NCBI GenBank assembly: GCA_036365455.1
Contig: JAWQUS010000008.1
Location: forward strand, 19,079,501-19,143,500
Direction of reading: 5' to 3'
Source: Macrosoma leucophasiata
Lineage: Eukaryota > Arthropoda > Insecta > Lepidoptera > Hedylidae
Length of the DNA stretch: 64,000 nucleotides
Under the pieces are notes generated by a model. It was not told the origin of the DNA. It saw only the letters and a list, made by a program, of their open reading frames with translations, and made no database searches. The translations under genes were made by a program, and so were the position numbers. Below, piece after piece: positions 10,017 through 20,764 of the stretch. Position 1 is the first letter of the stretch, and the number at the start of each line of letters is the position of its first letter.

Positions 10017-10496
10017 TTGATTTCGATCGACTGCATATATTGAGAGGCAACCTAAATTGAATGAATAAAGTAAACATGTAGGTAGATAAAGGATACGCAT
10101 TTTAGACAAATTCAGAAAGATAATAATATAGTTAAAGTGCGGTAGCTTCCTTAAAAAAGAGGTTGGCATATTATTTATTCAATAATCGCAGGCACTAGTT
10201 TTTCTTCAATTCGAGTTTTTTCTAAATCTTTTGTCATAACATCTTTTAATAATTAAGCAATTGTAATTTTTCTCCACACCATCCACAAAAAGTTTATGCT
10301 TAAAATACGATATGTATACGGAATGTTGTCGTTCAGATTATTTAAGCATACGAACAAATCTAAGTGATTATTAGTTTGCTTTTAACAAAGACAGATAGCA
10401 TCTTTGATTTATAATGTACAAATTATGTAATGTTTTTTTAATTAATTAATAAAATGGAAAACGTGAAAGAGGGAAGCGAGGGTAAAATTCGTAAAA
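10017..10496. other. no supported feature
   Basis: AT-rich; nothing recognised. Confidence 0.5.
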
Positions 10497-10544
10497 TGTG
10501 TAATATTGTCGTGGCCGTCGACACGGCCACGACAATATTACACA
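10497..10544. repeat. 48-bp perfect palindrome
   Basis: Two 22-base arms (10497-10518 and 10523-10544) around a CGAC loop. The arm begins TGTGTAATATTGTCG. It abuts the truncated SINE2 copy on its right. Confidence 0.9.
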
Positions 10545-10680
10545 TACACAAACACCCAGACCCGAAACAAATATCTGTAAGGCCATCGTAAGGCCATACA
10601 AATATTTGTCCCGGTGCGGGGATCTAACCCGCGACCCTTCGAATCAAACGGTCATCTCACACCGCTGGACCAACCGCGTC
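10545..10680 (-). repeat. SINE2, 3'-truncated
   Basis: Reverse copy: ACACCCAGACCCGAAACAAA, TGTCCCGGTGCGGGGAT and ACACCGCTGGACCAACCG. It holds a small internal duplication of GGCCATCGTAA/GGCCATACAA. The 3' body beyond the CAGACCC region is replaced by the palindrome. Confidence 0.8.
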
Positions 10681-10974
10681 ATCAATAATATCACGATGTA
10701 TCTCAGAATAATACCAACGGACAGAAATAACACCAACAACTGTCAATAGTATGAAACGTTAGTCTGATAGGATGGCATTGTTCTGTTCTGAGCCATTCGA
10801 TTAGACATTTGTATTTTTGGAGGGAGTTCCAATTTTTAAACGTAGTGGTTATATTCTCTTTAGTAAGCATGAAGGTGATATAATAAAGGAGGTGTGCGCG
10901 TTGGATCGATATTACCATCTTGGCCTCCGGAATGGCGTGCCTAATGACACCAGTGCTGCTACATTTATAATAAA
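10681..10974. other. no supported feature
   Basis: Nothing recognised. Confidence 0.5.
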
Positions 10975-11295
10975 CTAGCTGTGCCCGCGACTTCGCCCGT
11001 GTGAGAATTTATGATTGTTCAGTATCTACCCGGACGAAGTCCCAGCTAGTATAAAAGTAAGTTACTCCTTATTACATAAGCTATCTGCCAGTGAAAGTCC
11101 CGTCAAAATCGGTAAAGCCGTGCCCAAGATTAGCCCTGCCAAACAGACAGAAAGACAGACAGACAGACAAAATTAAAAAAAAATGTTGTTTTGGTATATG
11201 TACCGTGTAAACATACATATGCATTTAGTTAAAAGCGGTTATTTTTATATTACAAACAGACACTCCAATTTTATTTATTTGTATAGATGTATAGA
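10975..11295 (-). mobile_element. non-autonomous Helitron
   Basis: On the minus strand it starts TCTATACATCTATACA after an A and ends GGGCACAGCTAG before a T (CTAG at 10975-10978). Contains a CAGACAGACAGAC run. A second, inverted copy of the 3' end, GGACGAAGTCCCAGCTAG, lies inside at 11032-11049. Confidence 0.7.
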
Positions 11296-11383
11296 TAATG
11301 CGCTTAAAGTTACATACCATTTAAGTTTAAAGCTTTTAATTTAGTGTTTACTTTATATTTCCAGAATTTAGATTGTGGAATGC

Positions 11384-11442
11384 CCTAACAAAAAACCGGC
11401 CAAGTGTGAGTCGGAATCGCGTGCACAAGGTTCCATAGTTAA
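11384..11442 (+). repeat. repeat J, 5' fragment
   Basis: ACCGGCCAAGTGTGAGTCGG followed by CGTGCACAAGGTTCC, the left end of the repeat seen whole at 49800-50217 and reversed at 34990-35405. Confidence 0.65.
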
Positions 11443-11484
11443 GAAATTTCTATTACTACTTTAAACATAGAAAACTTTTTAAAC

Positions 11485-11690
11485 TTTTGACAACCCGGTT
11501 AGTCCAGCGGTGTGAGATGACCGTTTGATTCGAAGGGTCGCGGGTTCGATCTCCGCACTGGGACAAATATTTGTATGGCCTACAGACATTTGTTTCAGGT
11601 CTGGGTGTTTGTGTATGTGTTGTATGTGTACAATGGCACCCACGACACAGGATTATACCTACTGTAGGGCTGTGAGTGTAAGCGTATTTT
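11485..11690 (+). repeat. SINE2, full length
   Basis: tRNA-like head with A box TTAGTCCAGCGG and B box GGTTCGATCTCC, body and tail GTGAGTGTAAGCGTATTT. Its TTTA tail runs directly into the reverse-strand LINE tail, so one element appears to have inserted in the tail of the other. Confidence 0.85.
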
Positions 11691-12245
11691 ATTTATTTAT
11701 TTATTCTTTTTGCACACGGATGATGTACAGAAGGCGGACTTAATACCAAATGGTATTCTCTCCCAGTCAACCTTAGGGCCAAATAAAACTGTCAATAAGT
11801 GCAGTGGTTGGTAGTAATGAAAATTAATTTAAGAATGATATAGCCAAATGTTTCTTGAAAATACTTATATAAATAAATATCATACATACAACAAAAGTAA
11901 ATATATATATATATATAAAAACATACATATGTAACTATAATATATATGTATAAAAGTATAAACTTTATTATAAATAAATATATATTGGAAAATGTATATA
12001 TATATATGGTATACAATGATGACGACGGTTGTAACTCATTTATTTGAAGATAAGAAATATTTTTTTAGCCTGCTCTTAAATGCAAATTTGCTCGGAGCCT
12101 GCTTGATGTCTAGGGGAAGCGCGTTCCACACTTTGATTGCTGTTACAGCAAAAGAATTGGAATAGAAACCAGTAAGGTGAGAAGGAATTTTGAATTTAAA
12201 ACTATCGGAGGAACGAAGATTCAAATTGTGTAAATCGCCGAGTTT
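11690..12245 (-). pseudogene. CR1/Jockey-like LINE, 3' fragment, copy 3
   Basis: Reverse-strand piece: ATTTATTTATT tail, then the 3' UTR hairpin AATACC-ATTT-GGTATT at 11742-11757 beside GGCGGACTTAA, then the end of ORF2 (12036-12242) encoding V-W-N-A-L-P-L-D and a basic C-terminus like copies 1 and 2. The UTR is swollen by a TA-rich run near 11880-12010. Only the last 60 or so codons of ORF2 remain. Confidence 0.75.
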
Positions 12246-12297
12246 ATGAAAATTTTATTGATTTTATTTTCATAAGTTTTCCATATTCAGTTTTTTT

Positions 12298-12433
12298 TTC
12301 ATTTTGATCAAGGTTTGACTAATATCGGACTATCAGTGCTTACGTAGGTAGTGTGCAGCAGAGATAACGCTCTACGAAGTCGAAACTAGCCAACACTCTC
12401 TTTCGTAGGCTCGATGTACAAAATTTTGTTGAT
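12298..12433. repeat. MITE-F, half copy
   Basis: Matches the right half of the MITEs at 14842-15096 and 24817-25066: TAACGCTCTACGAAGTCGAA, then CTCTTTCGTAGGCTCGATGT. The left terminal repeat is absent. Confidence 0.65.
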
Positions 12434-12769
12434 ACTGAGTAAAAGTGTCCGTATAAAAACTACCTGAAACTGATATTTAGTACATTAAACTGTCAAACTG
12501 CATTTTGAAGACAAAATTATCCTCATGAAGTACTATATTTCATTCGTGCCGCCAACGAGTAAATTAATTATTTACTCGGTGGTAAAGTCAGCAATAGAAG
12601 CAGGTAGCTGATAAGTACAGTTACTCAGAACAAAACATATTATTTGTCTTAATTCAAACTAGACAAGAACATGCTTGTAGCTTTAAAGTGTTTAAAGAAA
12701 TTGATAAATGTCGTCATTGCGTGAAAAAGCGTCGTAATAATTCATGTGTCGTTCCAATAGGGTGGCAGT
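12434..12769. other. no supported feature
   Basis: Nothing recognised. Confidence 0.5.
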
Positions 12770-13170
12770 CTAGGAACAATAACTAAAGCATGAAAGCCGT
12801 GTTAAAATACAAACTGATTCACCTACACTATTATTCATTTTTGTCAATTAGAATTTCATGTGTAAGAATGAAACAAAACCACGCTGTTTGTTTCTATTTT
12901 ATCAACAAACCATAATAATTCAAAATTGTGATGACATGATCCCTTATGTATTTTGACGTATTGGATAGTACTTTTTAATTTGTACGTTTTAAGGTGACCA
13001 TTTGACATTTCTCGTTTTTATCTTGTGACACGCTCAGAATAAATAGAAACAAACAGCGTTGTTTTGTTTCATTCCCACACATCGAATGTTAATTGACAAA
13101 AATTAATAAAAGTATAGGTGAATCAGTTTGTATTTTAGCACGCCTTCCCTGCTTTAGTTATTGTTTCTAG
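12770..13170. mobile_element. foldback MITE with about 130-bp inverted arms
   Basis: The left arm begins CTAGGAACAATAACTAAAGC; the right end is its near-perfect reverse complement (one change near the tip). Arms of about 130 bp surround about 140 bp of unique sequence. No coding capacity and no clear target duplication. Confidence 0.75.
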
Positions 13171-13738
13171 GTGATAATAAATATAATAACACGAGACGGG
13201 TAGCACGTTCCGCGATAGAAACTACTGCCTCTGCGTGCACATGCCAACCGTGACAATTACTGCATATTGTCCCTTGATGACTCACAGTACTACAGTAGGC
13301 ATCTTTGAAGAAGGCTTTGATCCAGCAGTAAACGTTTTTCATGTAAAGTGATGATTCATAAAATAAATTGCTACGGTAGTAGGCTTTTGTTAATATTTTT
13401 TATGTTGTTGACTGTACCTGCGCTGAAATTATATTAGGAATTGCTCTGAAGTTTATGTTACTAATAATGATGGATGCCGAGAGTGGATTTACTGTTGAGC
13501 AAAGCCTATCTATTTTAAATCTGCTTACGGATTTCAACAAGAATAACTTACTTTTTCTGAGCAAAATACTGAGGAAATTTTATTGTTTCGCAAAAAAAAT
13601 TGAAACAGAAAAATAAAAGCGTACACAAAAATGTATGATTAAAGTAAGTTTTTACTGTGGTAAACGTCAATCTCTTTCTCTCTCTCTCTCTCTCAATATA
13701 TAAAATGTCCGTGCCATCGCCTACATTCCTACATCACA
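13171..13738. other. no gene; (CT)n microsatellite at 13672-13694
   Basis: Otherwise unclassified AT-rich sequence. Confidence 0.5.
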
Positions 13739-14005
13739 GCACCCGCCGAAGAGAGAAGTTCCACCGCACAGATTGGATACTTGAAAATGCTCAACGGTCC
13801 AATTCGCGCGTTCATTCCTGCCCAGAACGTGCAAATTGTGGAACTAACTTCCCCCGGCGCTACAATATGGGGTTCTTCAAAACTGGCGTCAAAAAAGTTC
13901 TTCACGGCTGGCAGCGCGTTGGCAACTCCCCTGATGTTGCAAATGTTCATAGGTGACGGTAACCACTTTACATCAGGTGCCCCGTCTGCTTGTCTGTCAA
14001 TCCTT
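13739..14005 (-). repeat. repeat B copy
   Basis: Reverse copy of a dispersed repeat. On the minus strand it has CAAGCAGACGGGGCACCTGA, ACATTTGCAACATCAGGGGA, CTGGCAGCGCGTTGG-type and GAACCCCATATTGTAG blocks. A second copy is at 31227-31408. Its head resembles repeat A's. The three short overlapping open frames are not genes. Confidence 0.75.
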
Positions 14006-14191
14006 TGACAAAAAAGTATTAGTGCGTAGTAAGTAGTTAGTGCTCCAATTAATGAATGTTGTGTATATCTATAACTGCCATCTACATCAATTTTATATTG
14101 TTGAAATATTTTAGTGCATGTATAATATCACAGTCTAAAGAAAACGAACGTGCGATAATATGTTACATTGTTGATGTATGTACTTTAATAG

Positions 14192-14505
14192 TAAAACGTA
14201 ACTTCACGCCTGCAATCTCCGAAGGGGTAGGCAGAGGTAAATCCATGCATTCAAGCATACATGCAAACACCCACGATTCGCCGGTTATGTTTGGGCCCAT
14301 GTAACAGGTGGCTAGCCTGTTTCAATCTCCGGGCACATCACCAAACTCCGAGGTACTGGGAAACTTCCAGAAAATGGAAAAATCCCAATAGAACTAGAGG
14401 TAAAAGATTTTAAACCATTATCTCTGATAACCCAGACCTGAGAATCGAACCCAGGACCTCCAGCGTAGTAATAGTGGCCTGTTACCACTATGCTACTGAG
14501 GCAGT
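14192..14505 (-). repeat. SINE1 (tRNA-derived SINE), full length
   Basis: On the minus strand: tRNA-like head CTGCCTCAGTAGCATAGTGG (A box TAGCATAGTGG), B box GGTTCGATTCT, a body with CCAGTACCTCGGAGTTTGG, then the tail CTCTGCCTACCCC...GGCGTGAAGTTAC. The tail resembles that of the RTE-like LINE at 41005-41050. Confidence 0.85.
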
Positions 14506-14841
14506 TAATTAAATTAAAATATTAAATTAAAATATTAAATTTATGATTTAGATTTAGTGAGATATACAACATGTAATTAATTTTGTTACAGATTAATTTG
14601 AAGTTCGTCTTATCCGAAGACGTTACTTTGTTACACAGCGAAGTAACTTAAGCTAACAATTTAATATGAAGATATTTTAACAAGATAATATTCTTTGCTT
14701 AATAATACGCTTCGTAAATCACTTTGAGATGTCAAAATTATGTTTTGTGTTCAGCTTTGATACCCTTTAATCAAATTGACTTGTGACCTCTTTTTAATAA
14801 ATAATAGTTGAGTTATTGGTTCGACCAGTTCGACATATTAG
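14506..14841. other. no supported feature
   Basis: AT-rich; nothing recognised. Confidence 0.5.
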
Positions 14842-15096
14842 TACAGGGTCCAACAAGAAATAATGCACATCGACCTTAGGAAGAGACGTCGGCTCATTTC
14901 GGATCTGTAGAGCGTTATCTCTTTCGCACCTTATCTATTTGACGTTTGTCGACCATTTTGATCAAGTTTTGAGCAATAACGGACTACAGATGCTTACGTA
15001 GCCAGTGTGCAGTAGAGATAACGATCTATGAAGCCGAAACTAGCCGATTGTCACTTTCATAGACTCGATGTGCATTATATCTTGTTGAGCACTGTA
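14842..15096. mobile_element. MITE-F, full copy
   Basis: Ends TACAG...CTGTA with long imperfect terminal inverted repeats: ATAATGCACATCGA-type on the left, TCGATGTGCATTATAT on the right. If the outer TA is the target duplication, the CAG/CTG ends would fit the Tc1/mariner superfamily. About 255 bp, non-coding. Confidence 0.7.
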
Positions 15097-15376
15097 GTTG
15101 TATTTTATCGTTGAAAATATAAACTCAAACTCAAAATTTTATTAAATTACTTGGAAATAATAGAATTTGCGTGTGATAGGTCAAATTTTAAAATATAAAA
15201 TTAAAGCGAATAACAACTGATATGTTGATTAATATGTCAAAGTAAACAAAAATAAAATAAATAAATAATGGTCCAAAAAAACTTAATAATAAAATTAGGT
15301 ATCAATATAATGTTCCATACGTACTCTCTTTTACAAACTTTTATTAAAGCTAAATAAAATAATAAAATAATTAGAT

Positions 15377-15621
15377 AGCGTAACTTTACGCCTGCAATCT
15401 CCACGGGGTGAGCAGAGGTAAATACATGCATACAAGTATACAAGCAAACACCCTCGATTTGCCGGTTATGTTTTAGCAAATGTAACACCTGTTACTTGGA
15501 GGTACTGGGAAACTTCCAGAAAATGAAAAAAGCCCAATACAACTAGAGATAAAGCATTTCACATCGTTATCTCTGAAAGTACCTAGTAGTGGCCTGCTAC
15601 CACTAGTCCACTGAGGTAGTT
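15377..15621 (-). repeat. SINE1 with internal deletions
   Basis: The tail TAACTTTACGCCTGCAATCT, the CGCC-like body and the A-box region (reverse) CCTGCTACCACTAGTCCACTG are present. The B-box segment is deleted, so it is probably not transcribable. Confidence 0.75.
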
Positions 15622-15699
15622 TATATTTAGATATTTAATATTGGCAAACACAACTCGGAAAAACTATTTTTTTAGTACTAACTATACTATTTTTTTTAT

Positions 15700-15968
15700 G
15701 TATTGCAAGTGGCAAACAAGCATGCAGTTCACATTGATGTTGATGACTACAGCCTGTAGACACTTACACAAAGACCAAGGTCAAAATGCAGATGCGTTAC
15801 CACTCCTGAGGCCTAAGGTGTTATGCCTCTACACCGGAAATTACAGGGCCGTACATTACCACCTGGCCGGGACACGATAGTGCTGAACGCTAACATTTAG
15901 CGGCAAGTACCTTAGGTAATGCGGTGGTGCCTACGCCCGCGAGCTCTGTCACTGGAGCTCTACCACCA
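15700..15968 (+). repeat. repeat A, near full length (reference copy)
   Basis: Runs from ATTGCAAGTGGCAAACAAGC to CACTGGAGCTCTACCACC, about 270 bp. Non-coding. At least 18 pieces of this family are in the window, in both orientations. The repeated breakpoint after GGAAATTACAGG suggests two modules. I do not know its class. Confidence 0.85.
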
Positions 15969-17112
15969 TGTAAACACACTACATTAAGTTAAAGAGTAAT
16001 AATATATTTTTTAATTAGTACTAATGTACGAATATAAAAGTTATGATTTACCATCGATTTACTCAACTTATATTTTGTGAGGAGTTCCCTTATACAATTT
16101 GATGTAAATGTTATAAGATTAATAAAATAATTAATGACTTGTTTATTTATAATGATTGAGGATATGGACGTGTAATTAAAAATGAATTCTATGCATGTAC
16201 ACCAGCACAGTAAGCAACATACAGTTTTTGCTTCAATAGTAAATTTCCAGTTGCAATAGACGCAAAAGTAAATATAATATGTGACGAAGCTGAAGTGCTG
16301 CAGCGCTGTAGGCGTTAGGGACAAAGTGCATTAAAGAAAATAGAATAAAAACGTTTCCAAATGTTACGAAAGCCGGAGATCTCCAATAGCCATTTCATAA
16401 ACAATATTGATTGAAATAATGACAGGTTTAATGCGACTCGCAACGAGTGACCGACTTGCAGTAAAAATATCGATTTCGCAACCACGTATACACCCTATGA
16501 CGAATTTTTTGAAACAATAAAAAAATAGCGCTTTTTTAGTCCTACGAAATGTAGTAGTTGCTAACAGTGTGTAAATGCCCTTTACAGTAAACTCGGAAAG
16601 CATTCGACGTAAATCGTTGTGGACACGCAAGTGCGTTTTATTATCGCCTCGTTGGACACAGTGTAAATACTGCGCTACAGCCTACATTTATAAGTATTTG
16701 GAAAGAAATGTAACTCTCACACAAAGTGTGATATAAAGTAACACCACGGATTAAAAATTTTGAACAATTTTGACTTTTGACGATTTTAGACTAGTAGGTA
16801 CTTTACAAGTTGAAATACAGAGATAATGGTCGTAAAAATACGTGCAACATGTAATTAGATCTGGAAATATGTGGTAAAACAGTTTTTTAGAATAAAGAAT
16901 ATTTCTAAATTTGTAAAAAAAAACGATGGGACAAGAGAGATATTTAGAATTTTGAATAATTCAAATACTGTAGAGTTTTTGAAAAATTATGGTGTATTTT
17001 CAAAACAACAAAGAACTAATTGTCATAAGATATTAATTATAAAGTGAATTATTTAAGAAACTAGGTTTCTGCCAAAATATTATATTTTCTTCTATATTTT
17101 TAAGCTTACAAT
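15969..17112. other. no supported feature
   Basis: About 1.1 kb without recognisable elements. Open frames of 88-111 codons on the minus strand show no domain. Confidence 0.5.
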
Positions 17113-17228
17113 AATGATCTACTATGACCAAATAGGTCGAGCACTGTCTGATGGTGGGGTCAAAAGTCTTAGGAATCAGCGTGCATGTATGAAGAGAAAG
17201 ATGAATGTAGATGAGGCACGGGAGGTGT
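17113..17228 (+). pseudogene. RTE-like LINE ORF fragment
   Basis: Matches 40878-40985 closely: CTATGACCAAATAGGTCGAG, then GGTCAAAAGTCTTAGGAA and AGATGAGGCACGGGAGG. It encodes part of the C-terminal end of ORF2. Confidence 0.7.
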
Positions 17229-17894
17229 GTTATTTGTTTTATATTGTATTATCATGAGTTCGTTTTGTATTAACATTAGACATGCGTTAAATTGTACAAA
17301 AAAATTACCCGCCCTTTGTTTATAAATTGTTTTAAAAAGGTTTTAAGTTGAAAAAATATTGTGTTCGATACCCCATTTATTAAGCTAAGCTATATCATAT
17401 AATATTATACTTGTGTAATAACATCAAGCTTCGACCTCTAGGAGCGGAGCATCAATCAAAATACGCAAAGGGAAAACAAACAAGCGGAGTCACGGGCACG
17501 GTATCTAATATAAACACTCCTAGTAATGACAAATTAAAGAAAATTTATATTTTAATATCTGGTAAAATTCTAGTAGAATTTATAATAATGTGAAATGTCG
17601 CCAATAGCAAAAGGACCCTTACAAAGGCCAATCTGCAAACGAAATAATTTCAACTGCTTTCTTGGTTCAGAGGTCGGGAGTCCACTTAGAGCTCTGAATC
17701 ATTTTTATACAGAGAGCAGCTCGAAGTTAAACAATCCGGTGCAGTTACAAAAGCGTAAATTGTCGGCGATACTCGGTTTTTATATTGGCCACGTTTCCAA
17801 CGTTGAGGCGTAAACTCGTGGTTTTCCAGTGAAAAACTTGCATTTTGTTTTATGTTTGATATGGAGGACGCATTACTACGGTACGAGGCGAGTT
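17229..17894. other. no supported feature
   Basis: Near 17355-17460 CCCATTTATTAAGCTAAGC and GGAGCGGAGCATCAA recall Helitron interior sequence, too weak to call. Short open frames at 17411-17813 have no domain. Confidence 0.45.
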
Positions 17895-18235
17895 AGGGTC
17901 ATAGCTCACTATAGCCACCCGGCACCTGACTAGCACCGCCTCGTTTTACAGCGTCCACTCGTTGACGACGGGTAGTCGATGGGTGAACGACGCGATGTTA
18001 ATTGTGAACCACTCGCGGACTACGCGCGGTCGACTTGGGTACAACGAGTTGGCAATGCAAGGTCAACGCAAGACAAGGCAGTGGTCCGCCGTCTCTATCC
18101 GCCACTCGCTGTGAGCGTGTGAACCGCACGCACGCACGAGCCCATTATGGCGGAGTTGATGTATGGAGCGCAGACCGCTCGAGGCGGTCGGGCGCTGGTC
18201 GGGTGCCAGGTGGCTCTAGTAAGCTATGACCCTTA
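17895..18235. mobile_element. GC-rich MITE with about 45-bp terminal inverted repeats
   Basis: The left end TAGGGTCATAGCTCACTATA and following CACCCGGCACCTGAC are mirrored on the right as GGTCGGGTGCCAGGTGGCTC and AGTAAGCTATGACCCT. The interior is markedly GC- and CpG-rich compared with its flanks. The open frame inside it is not a recognisable gene. Confidence 0.65.
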
Positions 18236-18482
18236 GGGTGTAAGTAGCATTAAAGTTCGGTTGCACCAAAAGTTATGTTTATGATTTTTGACAAATTTCA
18301 CAATAACAGTAACATTTACTTTAGCAGTGACTGCCAAAGTCATTATACCATGGTATTTTTGGCATAGTTAAAGTTATCAGGGACAGATAAATTTGAGGTT
18401 AACTTAAACGTTAACCAGCGCAGCTCGGTTAGTTATGGTTAGCAATTAAAGTTACGTCCTGGCCTCGGTACAAACACATGAC
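18236..18482. other. no supported feature
   Basis: Nothing recognised. Confidence 0.5.
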
Positions 18483-18598
18483 AACAAGCCTCTGATTACA
18501 TCACTGGACACATTACCAAACTCCTAGGGTGGCACTGGGAAACTTTCAGAACACGTAGCAGTAGTCGCCTTCTACCATTAGACTATTGAGACAGTACA
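18483..18598 (-). repeat. SINE1 fragment
   Basis: CACATTACCAAACTCC, GGGAAACTTTCAGAA and TCTACCATTAGACTATTGAG match the SINE1 body and reversed A box. The tail and B box are missing. Confidence 0.6.
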
Positions 18599-19174
18599 AT
18601 GACGTAAGTTAATGATAAAATACGTCAGATTTTGGTAGAGAAAAGTTTGCATCAAGATTGTGCACCGAGCCTTGCTCTGTGTGAATTATTGAACATACAG
18701 GCTTTCTTTCATTTTCCAGAGTGCTGCATTCAAGATCGGGAGTGTTGCAAATAAAATGCCTGCCCTAAAATTCAGGCTCTTCACTCATTGTTACACCAAA
18801 GTACAAGTAAGGTGAAATTTTAGTGATTGTTCTCCCGTGGCAGATCGATTTGCCACGTCGTATCATTGAAATTGAAGTATAAAAATTTATATAGAAAAAA
18901 TATATAATTTTTAAATATTTTTTAGGCATTCTTTTGTTTTTATACTTTGACATAGTTTTTAATTATAAAATAGTATTATTTCAGGGAAATCCTACTATCC
19001 TAAATGTTACTTTGGTTTATGTTTTTTACCCTAATTCTGATTGGCATAACGTTACCTATAAGACACAATGGCTTAGGGTGCGGGTGGACATTGGGGCATC
19101 TTACTTTTTTTAATACATGTGAATTATTTTACTAAATGCAAATAGAAAATTTACAAATAATGCTTTAAAATAAT
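18599..19174. other. no supported feature
   Basis: Nothing recognised. Confidence 0.5.
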
Positions 19175-19179
19175 ATGAT
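19175..19179. repeat. target-site duplication of BEL/Pao element (left)
   Basis: ATGAT, repeated at 24772-24776. Confidence 0.9.
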
Positions 19180-19446
19180 TGTCTATTTGTGAGACACAAA
19201 ACGAAGATAAAACTTTTGTAGATGGGCTTGGTAGAAAATGATGCAGCAGGTTTAAGTGAATAACGTGTAATGCGTCAAAAAACAGAAAAAAGATCGGTTT
19301 TATAACATTTAAAAATTGCACTGAAAGACGGCCGCTATTGGTCAATTTCGTGCCGTCGTGACCGACAGCAGCTCCTATTGGCCCGCAGCACTCCGATGGC
19401 TCAGGATTGGCTAATATAAAGAAACATCTGACGTAGTGCGTGAACA
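19180..19446 (-). repeat. 3' LTR of BEL/Pao element
   Basis: Begins TGTTCACGCAC and ends AATAGACA on the minus strand (TG...CA ends). A purine-rich stretch, GGCCGGGAGAA, abuts it on the internal side (19447-19458), the expected place of the polypurine tract. Confidence 0.9.
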
Positions 19447-19595
19447 TTCTCCCGGCCTTGGAAGCTGCAGCTTTCAAATAATTTGGATGTAGGTATGTCG
19501 CAGGCACATCATATAGGTATAGTTATGTAATCTTATCGTTACTACTCCGCAATCAGTAACGGACATATTTTTGAAAAGGCTCGCCGAATTATTCC

Positions 19596-20576
19596 CTAGT
19601 TGGTCTTGATGTCAGCTACGCGCGAAATTCCATCTTTGCCAGGGTAAGTTTTAATGATACGGCCCAAACTCCAATTCAGCGGTGGCAGATTTTCGTCTTT
19701 GATTAGAACCATGGTGTCGTCTGTAAGTGTGTCTTGGTTCGTCGTCCATTTGCACCGCGTCTGAAGCTCCGACACGTACTCGGTTGACCAACGTCTCCAG
19801 AAATGTTGGCGCATTTGTTCGACCCTCTGGTAGCGAGTCAATCGGTGCACAGGAACGTCCTCGAGATCTTTGAAGACAGGCGCAGTCAGTGGACGGCCAA
19901 CCAAGAAATGTGCGGGAGATAGGGGTAGGAAGTCTGTAGGATCGGTAGACAAGGGGCTTAATGGTCGGGAATTCAGGATTGCTTCTACTTGTGCCAATAC
20001 TGTACTGAATTCTTCAAATGTAACATGTGCGTTACCCACTACACGAACCAAGTGATATTTACAGCTTTGAATTCCTGCTTCCCACAAGCCATCAAAATGA
20101 CTAGCGTAAGGCGGTATCATTGAAAATTTGATATTTTGCGATAATGCATAATCAGTAATATTTTTACAAGAAGATGAAAGAAATTTAGCGAATTCATTTT
20201 TAAGACCGACGAAATTCTTTCCGTTATCGGAGAAAATTTTTAAAGGTTTTCCACGACGCGATATAAATCTTTTTGAAGCTAGCAAGTATGCATCCGATGA
20301 GAGATCACTAACCAACTCAATGTGAACAGCGCGAGTTGTGAAACATATAAATAAACAAATGTACGCTTTTACAGTTCTGGCGCCTCTCCCCTTGTGACTC
20401 AATATGAACACAGGCCCCGCATAATCAACTCCGCATCGCATAAAAGGAAACCCTGGGTCTAAACGTTCTTTAGGTAGATTTCCCAATATTGGTTTCAAAA
20501 CCTTACCTCGCATCCGTGTGCAAGTGACGCAACTGTGTACTACCTTCTTGGCTAGATTTCTGCCACCAACGGCCAC
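19596..20576 (-). CDS. BEL/Pao integrase domain
   Basis: 326 codons, entered at a GTG; this is the distal part of pol, not an independent gene. It has the end of the zinc-binding region (C-x2-C, residues 16-19), then the catalytic triad: D51 in V-D-Y-A-G-P, D117 in F-S-D-N-G and E166 in G-L-W-E-A. A C-terminal domain with V-L-I-K-D-E-N and W-x-L-G-R-I follows. The protein joins element cDNA to chromosomal DNA. Upstream of 20577 the homologous frame continues only after a frameshift (20577-20765 still encodes the H-H part of the zinc domain in another frame), so pol is broken here. Confidence 0.85.
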   Translation of the reverse strand: MAVGGRNLAKKVVHSCVTCTRMRGKVLKPILGNLPKERLDPGFPFMRCGVDYAGPVFILSHKGRGARTVKAYICLFICFTTRAVHIELVSDLSSDAYLLASKRFISRRGKPLKIFSDNGKNFVGLKNEFAKFLSSSCKNITDYALSQNIKFSMIPPYASHFDGLWEAGIQSCKYHLVRVVGNAHVTFEEFSTVLAQVEAILNSRPLSPLSTDPTDFLPLSPAHFLVGRPLTAPVFKDLEDVPVHRLTRYQRVEQMRQHFWRRWSTEYVSELQTRCKWTTNQDTLTDDTMVLIKDENLPPLNWSLGRIIKTYPGKDGISRVADIKTN

Positions 20577-20764
20577 CAGGTGTCCCTTATGATAAATAGG
20601 AGTAGCTGCGGTGGAGCGTGCAGTAACTGCTTGTGTTCATATTGAAACAACAATTCTGTAAAACGATGTTTAGAATAAATTAAAATAGGATGCTTTTTAC
20701 AATATTCAAAATGAGGCGAATTGTCGATGCGACCGCCGACCCTTATTAGATTATTTTTTATCGA

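Noticed and set aside
9735..10169. 144-codon open frame on the minus strand
   Set aside because: No domain, low-complexity composition, and it crosses a LINE tail microsatellite.
11792..12016. 74-codon Tyr/Ile-rich frame
   Set aside because: A TA-rich run inside the 3' UTR of a LINE fragment.
13657..14008. Three overlapping open frames
   Set aside because: They lie on repeat B, which recurs at 31227-31408 without keeping the frames.
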